The notes below the pieces were generated by a model, which was not told where the DNA came from, did no database searches, and worked only from the letters and a program-made list of their open reading frames with translations. From assembly GCA_028717405.1 (NCBI GenBank), contig JAQUNY010000003.1, positions 1 to 32,909 on the forward strand: a DNA stretch of 32,909 bases. The letters are read 5' to 3'. The translations under genes were made by a program, and so were the position numbers. Shown here piece after piece: positions 9,943 through 21,145 of this stretch (the stretch's first letter is position 1; the number at the start of each line of letters is the position of its first letter). Origin of the DNA: Eubacteriales bacterium. GTDB lineage: Bacteria; Bacillota; Clostridia; JAQUNY01.

Positions 9943-10292
9943 AAACCTATCAGGACATAATCATAAAACCGTATATAACGGAAAAGAGCAACAACGAAAT
10001 AGCTTCAGGAAAATACACATTCGTTGTCGACAAAGAAGCCAATAAGACAGAGGTAAGAGAAGCGGTAGAGCACCTTTTCAATGTTAAGGTCGTCAATGTA
10101 AATATCGCCAACTGCAAGGGCAAGCCAAAGAGAGTCGGAGTGCATCTTGGAAAAACATCTGACTGGAAGAAGGCAATAGTGAAAATCGATCTTGACCCGA
10201 AGGCTGAGACATATATCGAAAAGGGCGGCAAACAGACAGTCGTCAACAAAAAATACAAGACCAGCATTGATGAGTTCGGTGCGGCGCAATAA
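9939..10292 (+). CDS. rplW: 50S ribosomal protein L23
   Basis: IIIKPYITEKSNNEIASGKYTFVVDKEANKTEVREAVEHLFNVKVVNVN. Confidence 0.98.
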   Translation: MKTYQDIIIKPYITEKSNNEIASGKYTFVVDKEANKTEVREAVEHLFNVKVVNVNIANCKGKPKRVGVHLGKTSDWKKAIVKIDLDPKAETYIEKGGKQTVVNKKYKTSIDEFGAAQ

Positions 10293-10310
10293 GAGAAGGA
10301 GTGACGGGAA

Positions 10311-11144
10311 ATGCCGATAAAAAGCTATAAACCGACTTCGCCTGCAAGAAGGGCCATGACGGTTTCAACATTTGAAGAAATAACGAAGAAATCCCCGGAA
10401 AAATCCCTGACTGAGCCCCTTACCAGAAAAGGCGGCCGCAATTCGTACGGGAGAATAACAGTACGTCATCGCGGAGGCGGGGCAAAGCAGCAGTACAGGA
10501 TAATTGACTTTAAAAGAGACAAGGACGGGATAGAAGCCAGGGTATCTGCAATAGAGTATGATCCTAACAGGACCGCCAATATAGCGCTTTTATTCTACAA
10601 AGACGGAGAAAAGAGATATATACTTGCGCCTGTTGGACTCAAAGTGGGAGATACTGTAGAATCCGGCCCCAAAGCCGACATAAAGCCGGGCAATACGCTC
10701 CCTATTGAAAAAATCCCTCTTGGGACCATGATACATAATATTGAACTGGTGCCGGGTAAGGGAGGACAGCTTGTCAGGTCGGCCGGCAATGCAGCACAGC
10801 TTATGGCAAAAGAAAACACGGAAGCACAGGTAAGACTGCCGTCAGGTGAGGTAAGGATTATCAAAATCAACTGCAAGGCTACAGTCGGGCAGGTTGGAAA
10901 TATAGAAAGTGAAAACATAAGTATAGGAAAAGCCGGAAGAAAAAGATGGCTTGGAATAAGACCGACAGTGAGAGGCGTAGTAATGAATCCTGTAGACCAT
11001 CCGCACGGCGGCGGCGAAGGCAAATCGCCCATAGGCAAGCCAGGTCCTGTTACACCATGGGGAAAGCCTACACTGGGGTACAAGACAAGAAAGAAGAAGA
11101 ACAGCACAGACAAATTTATAGTAAAGAGAAGAAATGCCAAATAA
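10311..11144 (+). CDS. rplB: 50S ribosomal protein L2
   Basis: [18 protein letters not shown]...[39 protein letters not shown]. Confidence 0.99.
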   Translation: MPIKSYKPTSPARRAMTVSTFEEITKKSPEKSLTEPLTRKGGRNSYGRITVRHRGGGAKQQYRIIDFKRDKDGIEARVSAIEYDPNRTANIALLFYKDGEKRYILAPVGLKVGDTVESGPKADIKPGNTLPIEKIPLGTMIHNIELVPGKGGQLVRSAGNAAQLMAKENTEAQVRLPSGEVRIIKINCKATVGQVGNIESENISIGKAGRKRWLGIRPTVRGVVMNPVDHPHGGGEGKSPIGKPGPVTPWGKPTLGYKTRKKKNSTDKFIVKRRNAK

Positions 11145-11177
11145 TCGTATGCTTTAGCCGAAAGGAGGACCTGGCAA

Positions 11178-11462
11178 ATGAGCAGGTCACTGAAGAAGGG
11201 ACCATATGTACAAGAGAAGTTGATTAAAAGAATTGAGGAAATGAATAAAAGAAATGAAAAAAAGGTCATGAAAACATGGTCCAGGGCTTCGACTATCTTC
11301 CCTGAGATGGTGGGGCATACCATTGCGGTACATGACGGGAGAAAGCACGTGCCGGTATACCTTACTGATGAGATGGTGGGGCACAAGCTAGGTGAATTCG
11401 CACCGACCAGGACTTTCAGAGGGCACGGGAACAGAACTGAGAAGTCTACGGCGCTGAAGTAG
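11178..11462 (+). CDS. rpsS: 30S ribosomal protein S19
   Basis: [23 protein letters not shown]...[18 protein letters not shown]. Confidence 0.98.
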   Translation: MSRSLKKGPYVQEKLIKRIEEMNKRNEKKVMKTWSRASTIFPEMVGHTIAVHDGRKHVPVYLTDEMVGHKLGEFAPTRTFRGHGNRTEKSTALK

Positions 11463-11491
11463 GATGAACAGGGTATAAGGGAGGTAACCAA

Positions 11492-11968
11492 GTGGAAAAA
11501 AATGTAAAATCCAAAGAGGAACTCTTGGATAATAAAGATATATTGATCGGGGAATATAACAAGATCAGTAGTAAGTCACGAAAACCCGAACTGCTCACAA
11601 AGAAAGAGCGCAAAGTCCTTGGGATAGGAAAGGATGAGGGCAGGGCAGAACTCAAATATGCCCGTATTTCGTCCAGAAAAGTCAAGGTAGTTCTTGATCT
11701 CATAAGAGACAAGAAGATAGAAGAGGCCTATGCCATCATAAAGTACACGCCCAAAGCAGCATCTGAGATACTATATAAACTTATGAAATCTGCTGAAGCA
11801 AATGCTGAAAACAATAACAACCTTGATGCGGAGAAGCTCTTTGTTGCCGAAGCCTATGCAAACCAGGGACCCACGCTGAAGAGGATAAGGCCCAGAGCAC
11901 AGGGAAGGGCCAACAGGATAAGAAAAAGAACAAGCCATATTACTCTTGTTCTAAAAGAGAAGAAATAA
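11492..11968 (+). CDS. rplV: 50S ribosomal protein L22 with N-terminal extension (GTG start)
   Basis: Core [56 protein letters not shown]...[22 protein letters not shown], preceded by about 50 extra N-terminal residues; GGGAGGT SD before GTG. Confidence 0.95.
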   Translation: MEKNVKSKEELLDNKDILIGEYNKISSKSRKPELLTKKERKVLGIGKDEGRAELKYARISSRKVKVVLDLIRDKKIEEAYAIIKYTPKAASEILYKLMKSAEANAENNNNLDAEKLFVAEAYANQGPTLKRIRPRAQGRANRIRKRTSHITLVLKEKK

Positions 11969-11986
11969 AAGGAAAGGGGCCGGATA

Positions 11987-12652
11987 ATGGGGCAGAAAGT
12001 CAATCCGCACGGACTCAGGATAGGGATCATAAAGGACTGGGATACAAAATGGTATGCAAACAGCAAGACTTTTGGTGACTTGCTGATAGAAGACGTGCAA
12101 ATAAGAAAGCATATAAAAAAGAAACTGTATATTTCCGGTATTTCGAGAATTGAAATAGAGAGGGCTGCCAACAGGATCAGGATCAATATAAACACAGCCA
12201 AGCCCGGTCTTGTCATAGGCAAAGGGGGCACAGGCATCGATGAGCTTACCAGGGAACTGGAAGCAATAACCGGCAAGAAGGTCCAGGTAAGCATCACTGA
12301 AATCAGAACACCAGAAATGGATGCACAGCTTGTGGCTGAAGGAATAGCATCGCAGCTTGAAAAAAGGATTTCTTACAGGCGTGCTATGAAGCAGGCGATG
12401 TCAAGGACCATGAAAATGAGCGCCAAGGGTATCAAGACTGCCGTTGCAGGCAGGCTCGGAGGAGCTGAGATAGCAAGGCGAGAGCATTATCATGAAGGGA
12501 CTATACCCCTCCAGACGTTGAGGGCGGACATAGATTACGGTTTTTCGGAGGCCAACACGACTTACGGCAAAATTGGCGTCAAGGTTTGGATATATAAAGG
12601 AGAAGTACTTCCTGCCGTTAAAAACGAAAAGAAGGCGGAAGGAGGAGAATAG
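11987..12652 (+). CDS. rpsC: 30S ribosomal protein S3
   Basis: [24 protein letters not shown]...[30 protein letters not shown]. Confidence 0.98.
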   Translation: MGQKVNPHGLRIGIIKDWDTKWYANSKTFGDLLIEDVQIRKHIKKKLYISGISRIEIERAANRIRININTAKPGLVIGKGGTGIDELTRELEAITGKKVQVSITEIRTPEMDAQLVAEGIASQLEKRISYRRAMKQAMSRTMKMSAKGIKTAVAGRLGGAEIARREHYHEGTIPLQTLRADIDYGFSEANTTYGKIGVKVWIYKGEVLPAVKNEKKAEGGE

Positions 12653-12654
12653 TC

Positions 12655-13095
12655 ATGTTGATGCCCAAAAGGGTCAAAAGAAGGAAAGTGCAGCGCGGCA
12701 GAATGAAAGGATGCGCATACAGAGGCAATGTTGTGTCCGATGGTGATTACGGGCTGCAGGCAATGGAGCCGGCATGGATAACCAGCAATCAGATAGAGGC
12801 TGCCAGGATAGCCATGACAAGATTTATAAAAAGGGGCGGTCAGGTATGGATCAAGATATTCCCTGATAAGCCTGTGACCAAAAAACCTGCGGAGACGCGC
12901 ATGGGCAGCGGTAAAGGCGCTCCGGAGTACTGGGTGGCTGTAGTCCGGCCGGGCAGGGTATTGTTCGAAATAGCGGGAGTGACCGAAGAGACAGCAAGAG
13001 AGGCGTTGAGGCTTGCGATGCATAAATTGCCTATCAGATGCAAAATAGTTGCCCGTGAAAACAGCATAGGTGGTGAAGCGAATGAAAGCCAATGA
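12655..13095 (+). CDS. rplP: 50S ribosomal protein L16
   Basis: [19 protein letters not shown]...[40 protein letters not shown]. Confidence 0.98.
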   Translation: MLMPKRVKRRKVQRGRMKGCAYRGNVVSDGDYGLQAMEPAWITSNQIEAARIAMTRFIKRGGQVWIKIFPDKPVTKKPAETRMGSGKGAPEYWVAVVRPGRVLFEIAGVTEETAREALRLAMHKLPIRCKIVARENSIGGEANESQ

Positions 13096-13285
13096 TGTAA
13101 GAGAAATGACAAGGTCTGAATTGTTCGGTGAGTTGACCGAACTGAAGTCTGAATTATTCAAGCTAAGGTTTCAGCTTGCGGCAAACCAGCTTGACAATCC
13201 CATGAAACTGAAGGATGTGAAGAAGAACATCGCCAGGGTAAAAACTGTCATCAGGGAAAGGGAGATAAAGGGGATCGTAGACTGA
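13082..13285 (+). CDS. rpmC: 50S ribosomal protein L29
   Basis: [61 protein letters not shown]; overlaps the end of rplP. Confidence 0.96.
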   Translation: MKANDVREMTRSELFGELTELKSELFKLRFQLAANQLDNPMKLKDVKKNIARVKTVIREREIKGIVD

Positions 13286-13314
13286 AACTCTTTAAAAGGA
13301 GGTAGAACAAGCGG

Positions 13315-13569
13315 ATGGACAGAAGTCTTAGAAAGACGAGAACAGGAGATGTGGTCAGCAACAAGGCAGAAAAGACGATAGTTGTGGCCATTACTACAAG
13401 TGTAAAGCATCCACTTTACAAAAAAGTTGTTAAAAGAACAAAGAAAATCATGGCTCATGATGAAAATAACGAGTGCGGTATAGGCGACAAGGTAAAAATC
13501 ATGGAAACAAGACCTCTCAGCAAAACAAAATGCTGGAGGCTCGTTGAGATTATTCAGAAAGCCAGGTAA
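13315..13569 (+). CDS. rpsQ: 30S ribosomal protein S17
   Basis: [74 protein letters not shown]. Confidence 0.97.
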   Translation: MDRSLRKTRTGDVVSNKAEKTIVVAITTSVKHPLYKKVVKRTKKIMAHDENNECGIGDKVKIMETRPLSKTKCWRLVEIIQKAR

Positions 13570-13585
13570 ATAATCGGAGGTTGAT

Positions 13586-13954
13586 ATGATCCAGGTTGAA
13601 TCAAGGATGAAGGTCGCCGACAATACCGGCGCAAAGGAAGTTATGTGTATAAAAGTACTTGGCGGAACACGCAGAAAGTATGCCAACATAGGAGACGTGA
13701 TTGTTGCTTCCGTCAAAGCAGCGGTGCCTGGCGGGGTAGTGAAAAAAGGTGAGGTAGTCAGGTGCGTAATAGTAAGGACAAAAAAAGGAAAGAAAAGACC
13801 TGATGGTTCTTATATAAGATTTGATGAGAATGCGGCAGTCATCATCAGGGATGATATGAATCCGAGAGGGACACGTATTTTTGGCCCGGTAGCAAGAGAA
13901 CTGAGGGACAAGGATTTTATGAAAATCCTTTCTCTGGCGCCGGAAGTAATTTGA
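13586..13954 (+). CDS. rplN: 50S ribosomal protein L14
   Basis: [27 protein letters not shown]...[28 protein letters not shown]. Confidence 0.98.
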   Translation: MIQVESRMKVADNTGAKEVMCIKVLGGTRRKYANIGDVIVASVKAAVPGGVVKKGEVVRCVIVRTKKGKKRPDGSYIRFDENAAVIIRDDMNPRGTRIFGPVARELRDKDFMKILSLAPEVI

Positions 13955-13969
13955 GAGGGGTGCTTCGGT

Positions 13970-14311
13970 ATGGCAAATAAGCTGCATGTAAAAAAAGGCG
14001 ACACAGTCGTCGTTATAGCCGGAAAAGATGCAAGGAAGAAAGGCAAGATACTTGAGGTTATTCCGGATAAAAGCAAGGTCGTTGTTGAGGGCATCAACAT
14101 TGCAGGCAGGCACACAAAGCCCAAAAATCAGATGCAGCAGGGCGGTATCCTTAAAAAGGAGGCCCCGGTGCACAGCTCAAATGTGATGCTGGTGTGTGAA
14201 AAATGCGGGAAGCCTGCAAGAACCGGGAAAAAGATACTTGAAAGCGGAGAAAAAATCAGATATTGCAAGAAATGCAGGGAAACAATAGATACAGTATCAG
14301 GAAGCAAGTAA
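13970..14311 (+). CDS. rplX: 50S ribosomal protein L24 (with CxxC...CxxC)
   Basis: [56 protein letters not shown]...[28 protein letters not shown]. Confidence 0.97.
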   Translation: MANKLHVKKGDTVVVIAGKDARKKGKILEVIPDKSKVVVEGINIAGRHTKPKNQMQQGGILKKEAPVHSSNVMLVCEKCGKPARTGKKILESGEKIRYCKKCRETIDTVSGSK

Positions 14312-14344
14312 CTGGCTTGATGAAGGGAGGCAGCTGTAAATATA

Positions 14345-14887
14345 ATGTCAAGGCTAAAGGACAGATATAAAGAGGAATTTGCACCGGCACTGATGAAAAA
14401 ATTCAATTATGACAGTGTCATGCAAGTACCAAAACTTGAAAAAGTCGTTATCAACATGGGCGTCGGCGAAGTGAAAGATAACCCGAAGGCTATGGACGGT
14501 GCTGTCAGCGATATGACAATAATATCGGGACAGAAGCCGGTAGTCACAAAGGCAAGGAAGTCGGTGGCTGCGTTTAAACTGAGGGAAGGTATGAACATAG
14601 GCTGCAAGGTAACACTCAGGGGAGAAAGAATGTATGAGTTTGTTGACAAGCTTGTTAATGTTGCTCTTCCAAGGGTAAGAGACTTCAGGGGGGTTCCGGC
14701 AAATTCCTTCGACGGCAGGGGCAATTACACTGTGGGCATCAAGGAACAGCTGATATTTCCCGAGATAGTTTATGACAAGATAGACAAGATCAGAGGTATG
14801 GATATAACGTTTGTGACAACCGCAAAAAGCGATGAAGAAGCAAGGGAATTGCTGAGACTGATAGGTATGCCTTTCAGCCAGAATTAA
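14345..14887 (+). CDS. rplE: 50S ribosomal protein L5
   Basis: [42 protein letters not shown]...[33 protein letters not shown]. Confidence 0.98.
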   Translation: MSRLKDRYKEEFAPALMKKFNYDSVMQVPKLEKVVINMGVGEVKDNPKAMDGAVSDMTIISGQKPVVTKARKSVAAFKLREGMNIGCKVTLRGERMYEFVDKLVNVALPRVRDFRGVPANSFDGRGNYTVGIKEQLIFPEIVYDKIDKIRGMDITFVTTAKSDEEARELLRLIGMPFSQN

Positions 14888-14901
14888 TCAGGAGGTAGGT
14901 C

Positions 14902-15087
14902 ATGGCCAAGAAGAGCATGATAATAAAGCAAAAAAGGACCCCGAAGTTTAGCAGCAGGTCGTATAGCAGATGTAAGCTCTGCGGAAGACCTCACGCTTAT
15001 ATCAGGAAATTCGGGGTTTGCAGGATATGCTTCAGGGAGCTGGCTTATAAAGGCCAGATACCGGGACTTAAGAAGGCAAGCTGGTAA
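14902..15087 (+). CDS. rpsN: 30S ribosomal protein S14 type Z (zinc-binding)
   Basis: 61 aa; [39 protein letters not shown]. Confidence 0.97.
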   Translation: MAKKSMIIKQKRTPKFSSRSYSRCKLCGRPHAYIRKFGVCRICFRELAYKGQIPGLKKASW

Positions 15088-15113
15088 CACCTATTTGGAA
15101 GGAGGTTCGAAGT

Positions 15114-15512
15114 ATGCAGATTACAGATGCGATTGCGGATATGCTTACCAGGATAAGGAATGCGAGCTCCGCAAAACATGAAACAGTTGAAATACCGTCA
15201 TCAAAGCTTAAGAAAGCCATAGCCGAAATTTTGTACGCAGAAGGCTATATCAGAGGTTTTCAGGAAATTTCTGATGGTAAACAGGGCGTTTTGAAAGTAA
15301 TGCTGAAGTACGCGGAGAACAAGAAGTCTACCATTACAGGCCTAAAGAGGATTAGCAAGCCGGGCCTCAGGGTATATGCGGACAGAGAGGAACTCCCCAG
15401 AGTACTTGGTGGCCTGGGGGTTGCAATCATTTCCACGTCCAGAGGGATAATGACGGACAGAAATGCAAGAAAAGAAGGCGTAGGAGGAGAAGTCCTTGCC
15501 TTCATATGGTAA
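15114..15512 (+). CDS. rpsH: 30S ribosomal protein S8
   Basis: [40 protein letters not shown]...[26 protein letters not shown]. Confidence 0.98.
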   Translation: MQITDAIADMLTRIRNASSAKHETVEIPSSKLKKAIAEILYAEGYIRGFQEISDGKQGVLKVMLKYAENKKSTITGLKRISKPGLRVYADREELPRVLGGLGVAIISTSRGIMTDRNARKEGVGGEVLAFIW

Positions 15513-15578
15513 TACGGTTGAGTTCAAGATTCTGAAAAGGGCTTAAAGCTCACAATTTTAAGAACCGGAGGTAGTAAA

Positions 15579-16130
15579 GTGTCAAGGATCGGGAAAATGC
15601 CTGTAATCCTCCCCGTCGGAGTAGAGGTAAAACTGGAGGAAGGGAACAGGCTTAGTGTAAAAGGGCCAAAAGGCTCCCTGACCGGAAAATTTCATAATGA
15701 AATGTTAATCAAAGTAGAGAGCGGAAGTATAAATATTGAAAGGCCCACTGATGGGAAGCTCCATAAGTCTCTCCATGGATTGACAAGAACACTTGTAAAC
15801 AATATGGTAACAGGAGTTTCATCAGGATTTGAAAAAGCACTGGAAGTCAACGGGGTTGGCTACAGGGCTCAGAAACAGGGTAACAAGCTTGTGATGACAC
15901 TCGGATATTCGCATCCTGTCGAAATGACCGAGCCTGAAGGGATAACGATCGATGTGCCGGCTCCGAACAAGATAATAGTAAAAGGAATGGACAAACAGCT
16001 TGTTGGCGAAACTGCTGCCAAGATCAGGATGAAGAGGCCGCCTGAGGTTTACAAGGGCAAGGGCATTAAATATGAGACCGAGAACATCAGGCGCAAAGAA
16101 GGCAAGACAGCCGGCAAGACGGCCAAGTAG
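15579..16130 (+). CDS. rplF: 50S ribosomal protein L6 (GTG start)
   Basis: [36 protein letters not shown]...[24 protein letters not shown]. Confidence 0.98.
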   Translation: MSRIGKMPVILPVGVEVKLEEGNRLSVKGPKGSLTGKFHNEMLIKVESGSINIERPTDGKLHKSLHGLTRTLVNNMVTGVSSGFEKALEVNGVGYRAQKQGNKLVMTLGYSHPVEMTEPEGITIDVPAPNKIIVKGMDKQLVGETAAKIRMKRPPEVYKGKGIKYETENIRRKEGKTAGKTAK

Positions 16131-16148
16131 CGGAGGGAGGTTTGAATT

Positions 16149-16517
16149 ATGAATAAAATGACAGACAAGAATAAAATCAGAAGCAGGATACATGCAAGGA
16201 TCAGGAAAAAGGTGAAAGGAACCTCCGAGCGACCGCGCCTTAATGTTTTCAGGAGCCTGAAGCATATTTATGCACAGATAATCGACGACACAGCAGGCAT
16301 CACCGTCGCTTCTGCTTCTACACTGGACGAGGAATATAAAAGCAAAAAAAGTTATGGCGGAAATAAAGCCGCAGCTGCCGAAATTGGCGCAATGATAGCA
16401 AAAAGAGCGACTGAAAAAGGCATAAAGGCAGTAGTTTTTGACAGAGGCGGATATATATATCACGGCAGGATCAAAGAACTTGCCGAAGCAGCAAGAAAAG
16501 AAGGATTGGAATTTTAA
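16149..16517 (+). CDS. rplR: 50S ribosomal protein L18
   Basis: [42 protein letters not shown]...[28 protein letters not shown]. Confidence 0.98.
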   Translation: MNKMTDKNKIRSRIHARIRKKVKGTSERPRLNVFRSLKHIYAQIIDDTAGITVASASTLDEEYKSKKSYGGNKAAAAEIGAMIAKRATEKGIKAVVFDRGGYIYHGRIKELAEAARKEGLEF

Positions 16518-16534
16518 GGAGCGGAGGCATACAA

Positions 16535-17038
16535 ATGCAGAGAATTGACGCTAATGCATTGGGAGAGCTTAAAGAAAAAGTTGTTAACATAGGCCGTGTC
16601 ACCAAGGTTGTCAAGGGCGGAAGAAATTTCAGGTTCAGCGCGCTTGTAGTTGTTGGAGATGAGAACGGGCATGTGGGCGCAGGCACCGGTAAAGCGGCGG
16701 AAATACCCGACGCAATAAGAAAAGGGATAGAAGAGGCAAAGAAAAATATCATAAAAGTTCCGCTTGTTGAGACTTCTATACCTCACGAGGCTATAGGGGA
16801 TTACGGAGCGGGTAAAGTCCTCCTCAAACCGGCAGGGGAAGGAACCGGAGTAATAGCGGGCGGAGCTGTAAGGGCTGTCCTTGAGCTTGCGGGGATCCAT
16901 GACATAAAAACCAAATCGCTTGGCTCAAACAATCCTACAAATATGGTAAATGCGACAATGAACGGACTCTCACAGCTGAAGAAGGATGAGGATGTCGCCA
17001 GGCTCCGTGGTAAAAGTATCGAAGAAATAATGGCGTAA
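16535..17038 (+). CDS. rpsE: 30S ribosomal protein S5
   Basis: [59 protein letters not shown]. Confidence 0.98.
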   Translation: MQRIDANALGELKEKVVNIGRVTKVVKGGRNFRFSALVVVGDENGHVGAGTGKAAEIPDAIRKGIEEAKKNIIKVPLVETSIPHEAIGDYGAGKVLLKPAGEGTGVIAGGAVRAVLELAGIHDIKTKSLGSNNPTNMVNATMNGLSQLKKDEDVARLRGKSIEEIMA

Positions 17039-17053
17039 GGAGGGCCTTTTCTT

Positions 17054-17233
17054 ATGGCGAAGTTAAAAATAACACTGGTTAAGAGTATAAACAGGGCCAA
17101 GATCAAACAGGTGGCTACCGTAAAGGCTCTTGGACTGAAGAAAATCGGCAGTTATGTGGAACAGGAAGATTGCCCTCAGATCAGAGGAATGATCAACAGA
17201 GTTTCACATCTGGTATCTGCGGAAGAGATATAG
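17054..17233 (+). CDS. rpmD: 50S ribosomal protein L30
   Basis: Not in the ORF track (59 aa). Translated by eye: [59 protein letters not shown]. Confidence 0.96.
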   Translation: MAKLKITLVKSINRAKIKQVATVKALGLKKIGSYVEQEDCPQIRGMINRVSHLVSAEEI

Positions 17234-17248
17234 CGAGGAGGAAAACTC

Positions 17249-17692
17249 ATGAATTTAGGCGAACTAAAGTCATCATATCCAAATACAAAAGCACCTAAAA
17301 GAAAGGGCAGAGGCCCGGGCTCAGGCAATGGGAAAACTGCCGGCAGAGGCCATAAAGGCCAGAACGCACGTGCGGGAGGCGGAGTCAGACCCGGATTTGA
17401 AGGCGGCCAGATGCCGTTATTCAGAAGGATGCCCAAAAGAGGATTCAACAACAAGAGATTTGCTAAGGAATATGCAATCATAAAAATATCAGACCTTGAG
17501 GCCTTTGATGAAGATACCGTTGTAACAGCAGAGCTTCTTATGGAGAAGAATGTCATTAAAAAGGAACTGAGCGGATTGAAGGTTCTTGGCAACGGCGAGC
17601 TTAGCAAAAAACTGACAGTAAAAGCAGCAAAATTTACGAAGTCGGCTTCAGAAAAGATAGAGTCTGCAGGAGGAAAGGCAGAGGTGGTATAA
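17249..17692 (+). CDS. rplO: 50S ribosomal protein L15
   Basis: [50 protein letters not shown]. Confidence 0.98.
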   Translation: MNLGELKSSYPNTKAPKRKGRGPGSGNGKTAGRGHKGQNARAGGGVRPGFEGGQMPLFRRMPKRGFNNKRFAKEYAIIKISDLEAFDEDTVVTAELLMEKNVIKKELSGLKVLGNGELSKKLTVKAAKFTKSASEKIESAGGKAEVV

Positions 17693-18985
17693 ATGGCCGG
17701 GATGCTTGAAACCATAGGTAATGCCTGGAAAATACCTGATTTGCGCAAAAAAATCTTCTATACTATCGCACTGCTTCTGGTCTTCAGAATGGGGTCGTTT
17801 ATTCCTGTCCCCGGACTGGATCCGGCAGCATTTGCAGCGCTGGTCGAACAGGGAGGCTCTCTGTTCGGATTCATAGACATAATAACCGGCGGCGCATTCA
17901 AGCTGGCAACTATCTTCGCAATGAGCATCACCCCGTACATCAACTCTTCAATTATAATGAACCTTCTGACAGTTGCGATCCCCAAACTCGAGCAGCTGGC
18001 AAAGGAAGGAGAGGAAGGCAGGAAAAAGCTGGCCCAATGGACACGCTACGGTACTGTAATACTTGGATTTGTTCAGGCAACCGGACTTTATTTCGGATTA
18101 GGAAGCTCGATAGTCGGCGGAAGGTCCATACTCAGCTTCATTACGATAACTCTGACTTTCACAGCCGGAACAGCCTTCCTGATGTGGCTCGGAGAGCAGA
18201 TAACCGAATATGGCATAGGAAATGGCATATCGCTTATTATCTTTGCCGGGATAGTTTCCAGAGGACCTTCGGGCGTGGCGACCCTGTTTGAGTATTACAG
18301 GCTTGGAAGGCTTGGAGCAGGCCTGTTTGGGATTGCTTCCCTTATACTTATAGCAGCACTTTTTGTAGTTGTTATCGCTGCAGTGGTTTGGGTGCAGCAG
18401 GCTGAGAGAAGGATACCTGTACAATATGCAAAAAGGGTCATCGGCAGGAAGATGTACGGCGGGCAAAGTACTCACATACCTATCAAGGTTAACCTCGCCG
18501 GAGTTATCCCCATAATTTTCGCCATGTCCATAATGATGTTCCCATCTACGATAGTAGGGTATTTCGGGATAGGATCTGAAAGCAAGATCGTGGATTTCTT
18601 CATGGAATGGCCCAACCACCTGAGTTATTCGCTTATTTCGGCATTGCTGGTCGTGTTTTTCACCTTTTTCTATACGATGATACAGTTTAATCCTATAGAA
18701 ATTGCCAACAATATGAAAAAGAACGGCGGATTCATCCCCGGAATAAGACCCGGAAAGCCTACTTCAGACTATTTATCCAGGGTACTTAACAGGATAACAT
18801 GGTTTGGAGCCCTTTTCCTGGCGTTAGTACAGATACTGCCGGCCATACTGGGATATGCTACAAAAATCCAGGGTATATGGTTCGCCGGCCCCGGGGTGCT
18901 CATACTTGTAAATGTTGCCCTTGATACCATAAAGCAAATGGAGTCCCAGATGCTGATGAGGCATTATAAAGGATTCCTTGAGTAA
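17693..18985 (+). CDS. secY: Protein translocase subunit SecY
   Basis: IFYTIALLLVFRMGSFIPVPGLD...GIGNGISLIIFAGIVSR...STHIPIKVNLAGVIPIIFAMSIMMFP...IPGIRPGKPTSDYL. Confidence 0.98.
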   Translation: MAGMLETIGNAWKIPDLRKKIFYTIALLLVFRMGSFIPVPGLDPAAFAALVEQGGSLFGFIDIITGGAFKLATIFAMSITPYINSSIIMNLLTVAIPKLEQLAKEGEEGRKKLAQWTRYGTVILGFVQATGLYFGLGSSIVGGRSILSFITITLTFTAGTAFLMWLGEQITEYGIGNGISLIIFAGIVSRGPSGVATLFEYYRLGRLGAGLFGIASLILIAALFVVVIAAVVWVQQAERRIPVQYAKRVIGRKMYGGQSTHIPIKVNLAGVIPIIFAMSIMMFPSTIVGYFGIGSESKIVDFFMEWPNHLSYSLISALLVVFFTFFYTMIQFNPIEIANNMKKNGGFIPGIRPGKPTSDYLSRVLNRITWFGALFLALVQILPAILGYATKIQGIWFAGPGVLILVNVALDTIKQMESQMLMRHYKGFLE

Positions 18986-19071
18986 TCAGGAGGCGACGCG
19001 TTGCGTAAGGGATCTGCAGAGGGACAGCATGGTTGAAATTTTTCTGCAGATGGAAGGAGGAACACTGTAAA

Positions 19072-19725
19072 ATGAATATTGTTATTTTGGGTGTTCCGGG
19101 AGCAGGAAAAGGCACACAGGCAAAAATGCTTTCTGAGCGCCTTAAAATACCGCACATTTCGACCGGAGACATCTTCAGGAATGCCATAAAAGAAGGCACT
19201 GAGCTGGGGAAGACTGCAGCGGACCATATTGAACAGGGAAAGCTTGTGCCGGATGACGTTACTTTTGGGATAGTGAAGGGCCGGATCGGAGAAAAGGACT
19301 GCAAAAACGGATTTCTGCTTGACGGATTTCCAAGAACGATGATTCAGGCTGAAATGCTTGATTCGCTGCTTGGAGAGACGGGACGCAAGGTCGACATCGC
19401 ATTGAATATCGATGTGCCTGATGCAGAGGTTATAGACAGGATATCGGGGAGGCTGGTATGCCCATCCTGCGGGGCGAATTACCACAAAAAAAGCAATCCG
19501 CCGCTTGAAGGGGGAATCTGCAGGGAATGTTCCGCCAGAGTGTTGCAGCGCAAGGATGATTTCTATGAAACTGTCGTAAAGAGGATAGAGACCTATCATC
19601 TTCAGACAAAGCCGCTGATCAGTCATTATAGTGATAAAGGCGTCATTGTGACTGTGAACGGGACCGGGGACATCACCGGGATCCACGACAGGATCATGAG
19701 CGAAGTACGGGGCCATACCAGGTGA
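19072..19725 (+). CDS. adk: Adenylate kinase (zinc-type LID)
   Basis: MNIVILGVPGAGKGTQAKMLSERLKIPHISTGDIFR; LID CPSCGANYHKKSNPPLEGGICREC. Confidence 0.98.
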   Translation: MNIVILGVPGAGKGTQAKMLSERLKIPHISTGDIFRNAIKEGTELGKTAADHIEQGKLVPDDVTFGIVKGRIGEKDCKNGFLLDGFPRTMIQAEMLDSLLGETGRKVDIALNIDVPDAEVIDRISGRLVCPSCGANYHKKSNPPLEGGICRECSARVLQRKDDFYETVVKRIETYHLQTKPLISHYSDKGVIVTVNGTGDITGIHDRIMSEVRGHTR

Positions 19726-20483
19726 TTACACTGAAATCACAAAGAGAGATCGCTCTTATACGAAATGCCGGTAAAATTATTGCGGAAGTGTTCGACATTA
19801 TTGCCGGGATGGCTAAGCCCGGAGTTGAGACTATAGAGCTCGACAGAGCCGCTGAAGCCTGTATAAGAAGAAGAGGCGCAATACCGTCGTTTAAAGGATA
19901 CCGGGGGATGCCCGGAACAGCGCCGTATCCTGCGAGTATATGTGCCTCTCTGAATGACCAGGTAGTACATGGGATACCTGACAGGACAGTTTTAAGAGAT
20001 GGTGACATCCTGAGCATAGACGTCGGGACTTATCTTGAAGGGTATCACGCTGATGCGGCAAGGACATTTGCTGTCGGGGACATAACCGAAACTGCCGCAA
20101 GACTGATCAGGGTAACAGAAGAAAGCTTCCGCAGGGGTATTGAGGAAGCTGTGCCCGGAAGGAGAATATCCGACGTTTCAGCCGCAGTACAGGCTTATGT
20201 AGAGCAGAACGGGTTTTCAGCAGTCAGGGATTATGTGGGGCACGGTATTGGAAAAGAGCTTCATGAGCCGCCTCAGATACCAAACTACAATACCGGCAGG
20301 AGAGGCCCCAGGATACAGGAAGGCATGACACTTGCCATTGAGCCCATGGTAAACGAAGGTGGTTTCCAGGTGAAGGTCACAGACAACGGATGGACTGTGA
20401 GGACTCTTGACGGAAAGCTTTCGGCTCATTATGAAAATACTGTGGCTGTGACCGGTGGGAAACCTGAGATATTGACAATATAG
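19722..20483 (+). CDS. map: Type I methionine aminopeptidase (GTG start, overlaps adk stop)
   Basis: ASICASLNDQVVHGIPDRTVLRDGDILSIDVGTYLEGYHADAARTFAVG...VGHGIGKELHEPPQIPNY...EPMVNEGGF. Confidence 0.98.
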   Translation: MITLKSQREIALIRNAGKIIAEVFDIIAGMAKPGVETIELDRAAEACIRRRGAIPSFKGYRGMPGTAPYPASICASLNDQVVHGIPDRTVLRDGDILSIDVGTYLEGYHADAARTFAVGDITETAARLIRVTEESFRRGIEEAVPGRRISDVSAAVQAYVEQNGFSAVRDYVGHGIGKELHEPPQIPNYNTGRRGPRIQEGMTLAIEPMVNEGGFQVKVTDNGWTVRTLDGKLSAHYENTVAVTGGKPEILTI

Positions 20484-20492
20484 AGGTATATA

Positions 20493-20777
20493 ATGTATAA
20501 AGTAGTTCCCGGCCAGGTAGTATATTCAAAGGCCGGAAGAGATAAAGGAAGGGTTTTTATAGTACTTGAGGTTTGTGAAGATCCTGAAATGGAGTATGTC
20601 AGGATAGCGGACGGAAAGCTCAGGAAGGCGGATAAAGCCAAACTGAAAAAATTGAAGCACCTTATACCGACCGGTGATATAATAGGCGTTATTGAAACAA
20701 AGCTTAAGAGTAAAAACGAGGTTACGGATGCTGAAATAAGAAAGGCTTTGCGCGGGTTCAGCGGCAGCCGGACTTAA
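20493..20777 (+). CDS. KOW-domain RNA-binding protein (L14e/L6e-like)
   Basis: MYKVVPGQVVYSKAGRDKGRVFIVLEVCEDPEMEYVRIADGKLRKADKAKLKKLKHL; typical position between map and infA. Confidence 0.88.
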   Translation: MYKVVPGQVVYSKAGRDKGRVFIVLEVCEDPEMEYVRIADGKLRKADKAKLKKLKHLIPTGDIIGVIETKLKSKNEVTDAEIRKALRGFSGSRT

Positions 20778-20813
20778 AAGAAAGCAAATAAAAACCAGGG
20801 AGGCTTAAAGGTT

Positions 20814-21032
20814 TTGTCGAAAGAAGATGTTATAGAGGTTGAAGGTAAAGTGCTGGAATCATTGCCAAACGCGATGTTTCAGGTCGAACTGGAAAATGGG
20901 CATAAGATCCTGGCCCATATTTCCGGAAAACTGAGGATGAATTTCATAAGAATACTGCCCGGTGATAAGGTCACGGTAGAACTTTCTCCGTATGACCTGT
21001 CGCGGGGAAGGATAAAATGGAGGACGAAATAA
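20814..21032 (+). CDS. infA: Translation initiation factor IF-1 (TTG start)
   Basis: [69 protein letters not shown]. Confidence 0.98.
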   Translation: MSKEDVIEVEGKVLESLPNAMFQVELENGHKILAHISGKLRMNFIRILPGDKVTVELSPYDLSRGRIKWRTK

Positions 21033-21145
21033 TGAAAGTCAAGCCGTCTATCAAGAAGATGTGCGAGAAGTGTAAAATAATAAGAAGAAAAGGCAGTGTA
21101 AGGGTTATATGTGATAACCCGAAGCATAAGCAGAAGCAGGGATAA
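21032..21145 (+). CDS. rpmJ: 50S ribosomal protein L36
   Basis: Not in the ORF track (37 aa). [42 protein letters not shown] overlap with infA. Confidence 0.98.
   Translation: MKVKPSIKKMCEKCKIIRRKGSVRVICDNPKHKQKQG

Noticed and set aside
10595-11491. Minus-strand 298-aa ORF antisense to rplB/rpsS
   Set aside because: Fully antisense to clearly coding ribosomal genes, low-complexity hydrophobic Ser/Leu/Pro-rich translation, no recognisable domain.
11854-12297. Other long minus-strand ORFs across ribosomal, ROK and flavoprotein genes (e.g. this one, 5301-5873, 29647-30342)
   Set aside because: Shadow ORFs opposite well-supported + strand genes, with no own motif or plausible SD context.
14188-14311. 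CxxC...CxxC zinc-ribbon-like tail in L24
   Set aside because: Cysteine-containing L24 variants are common in bacteria, as are C+ S14, S4, L36 and zinc-LID Adk; not unusual.
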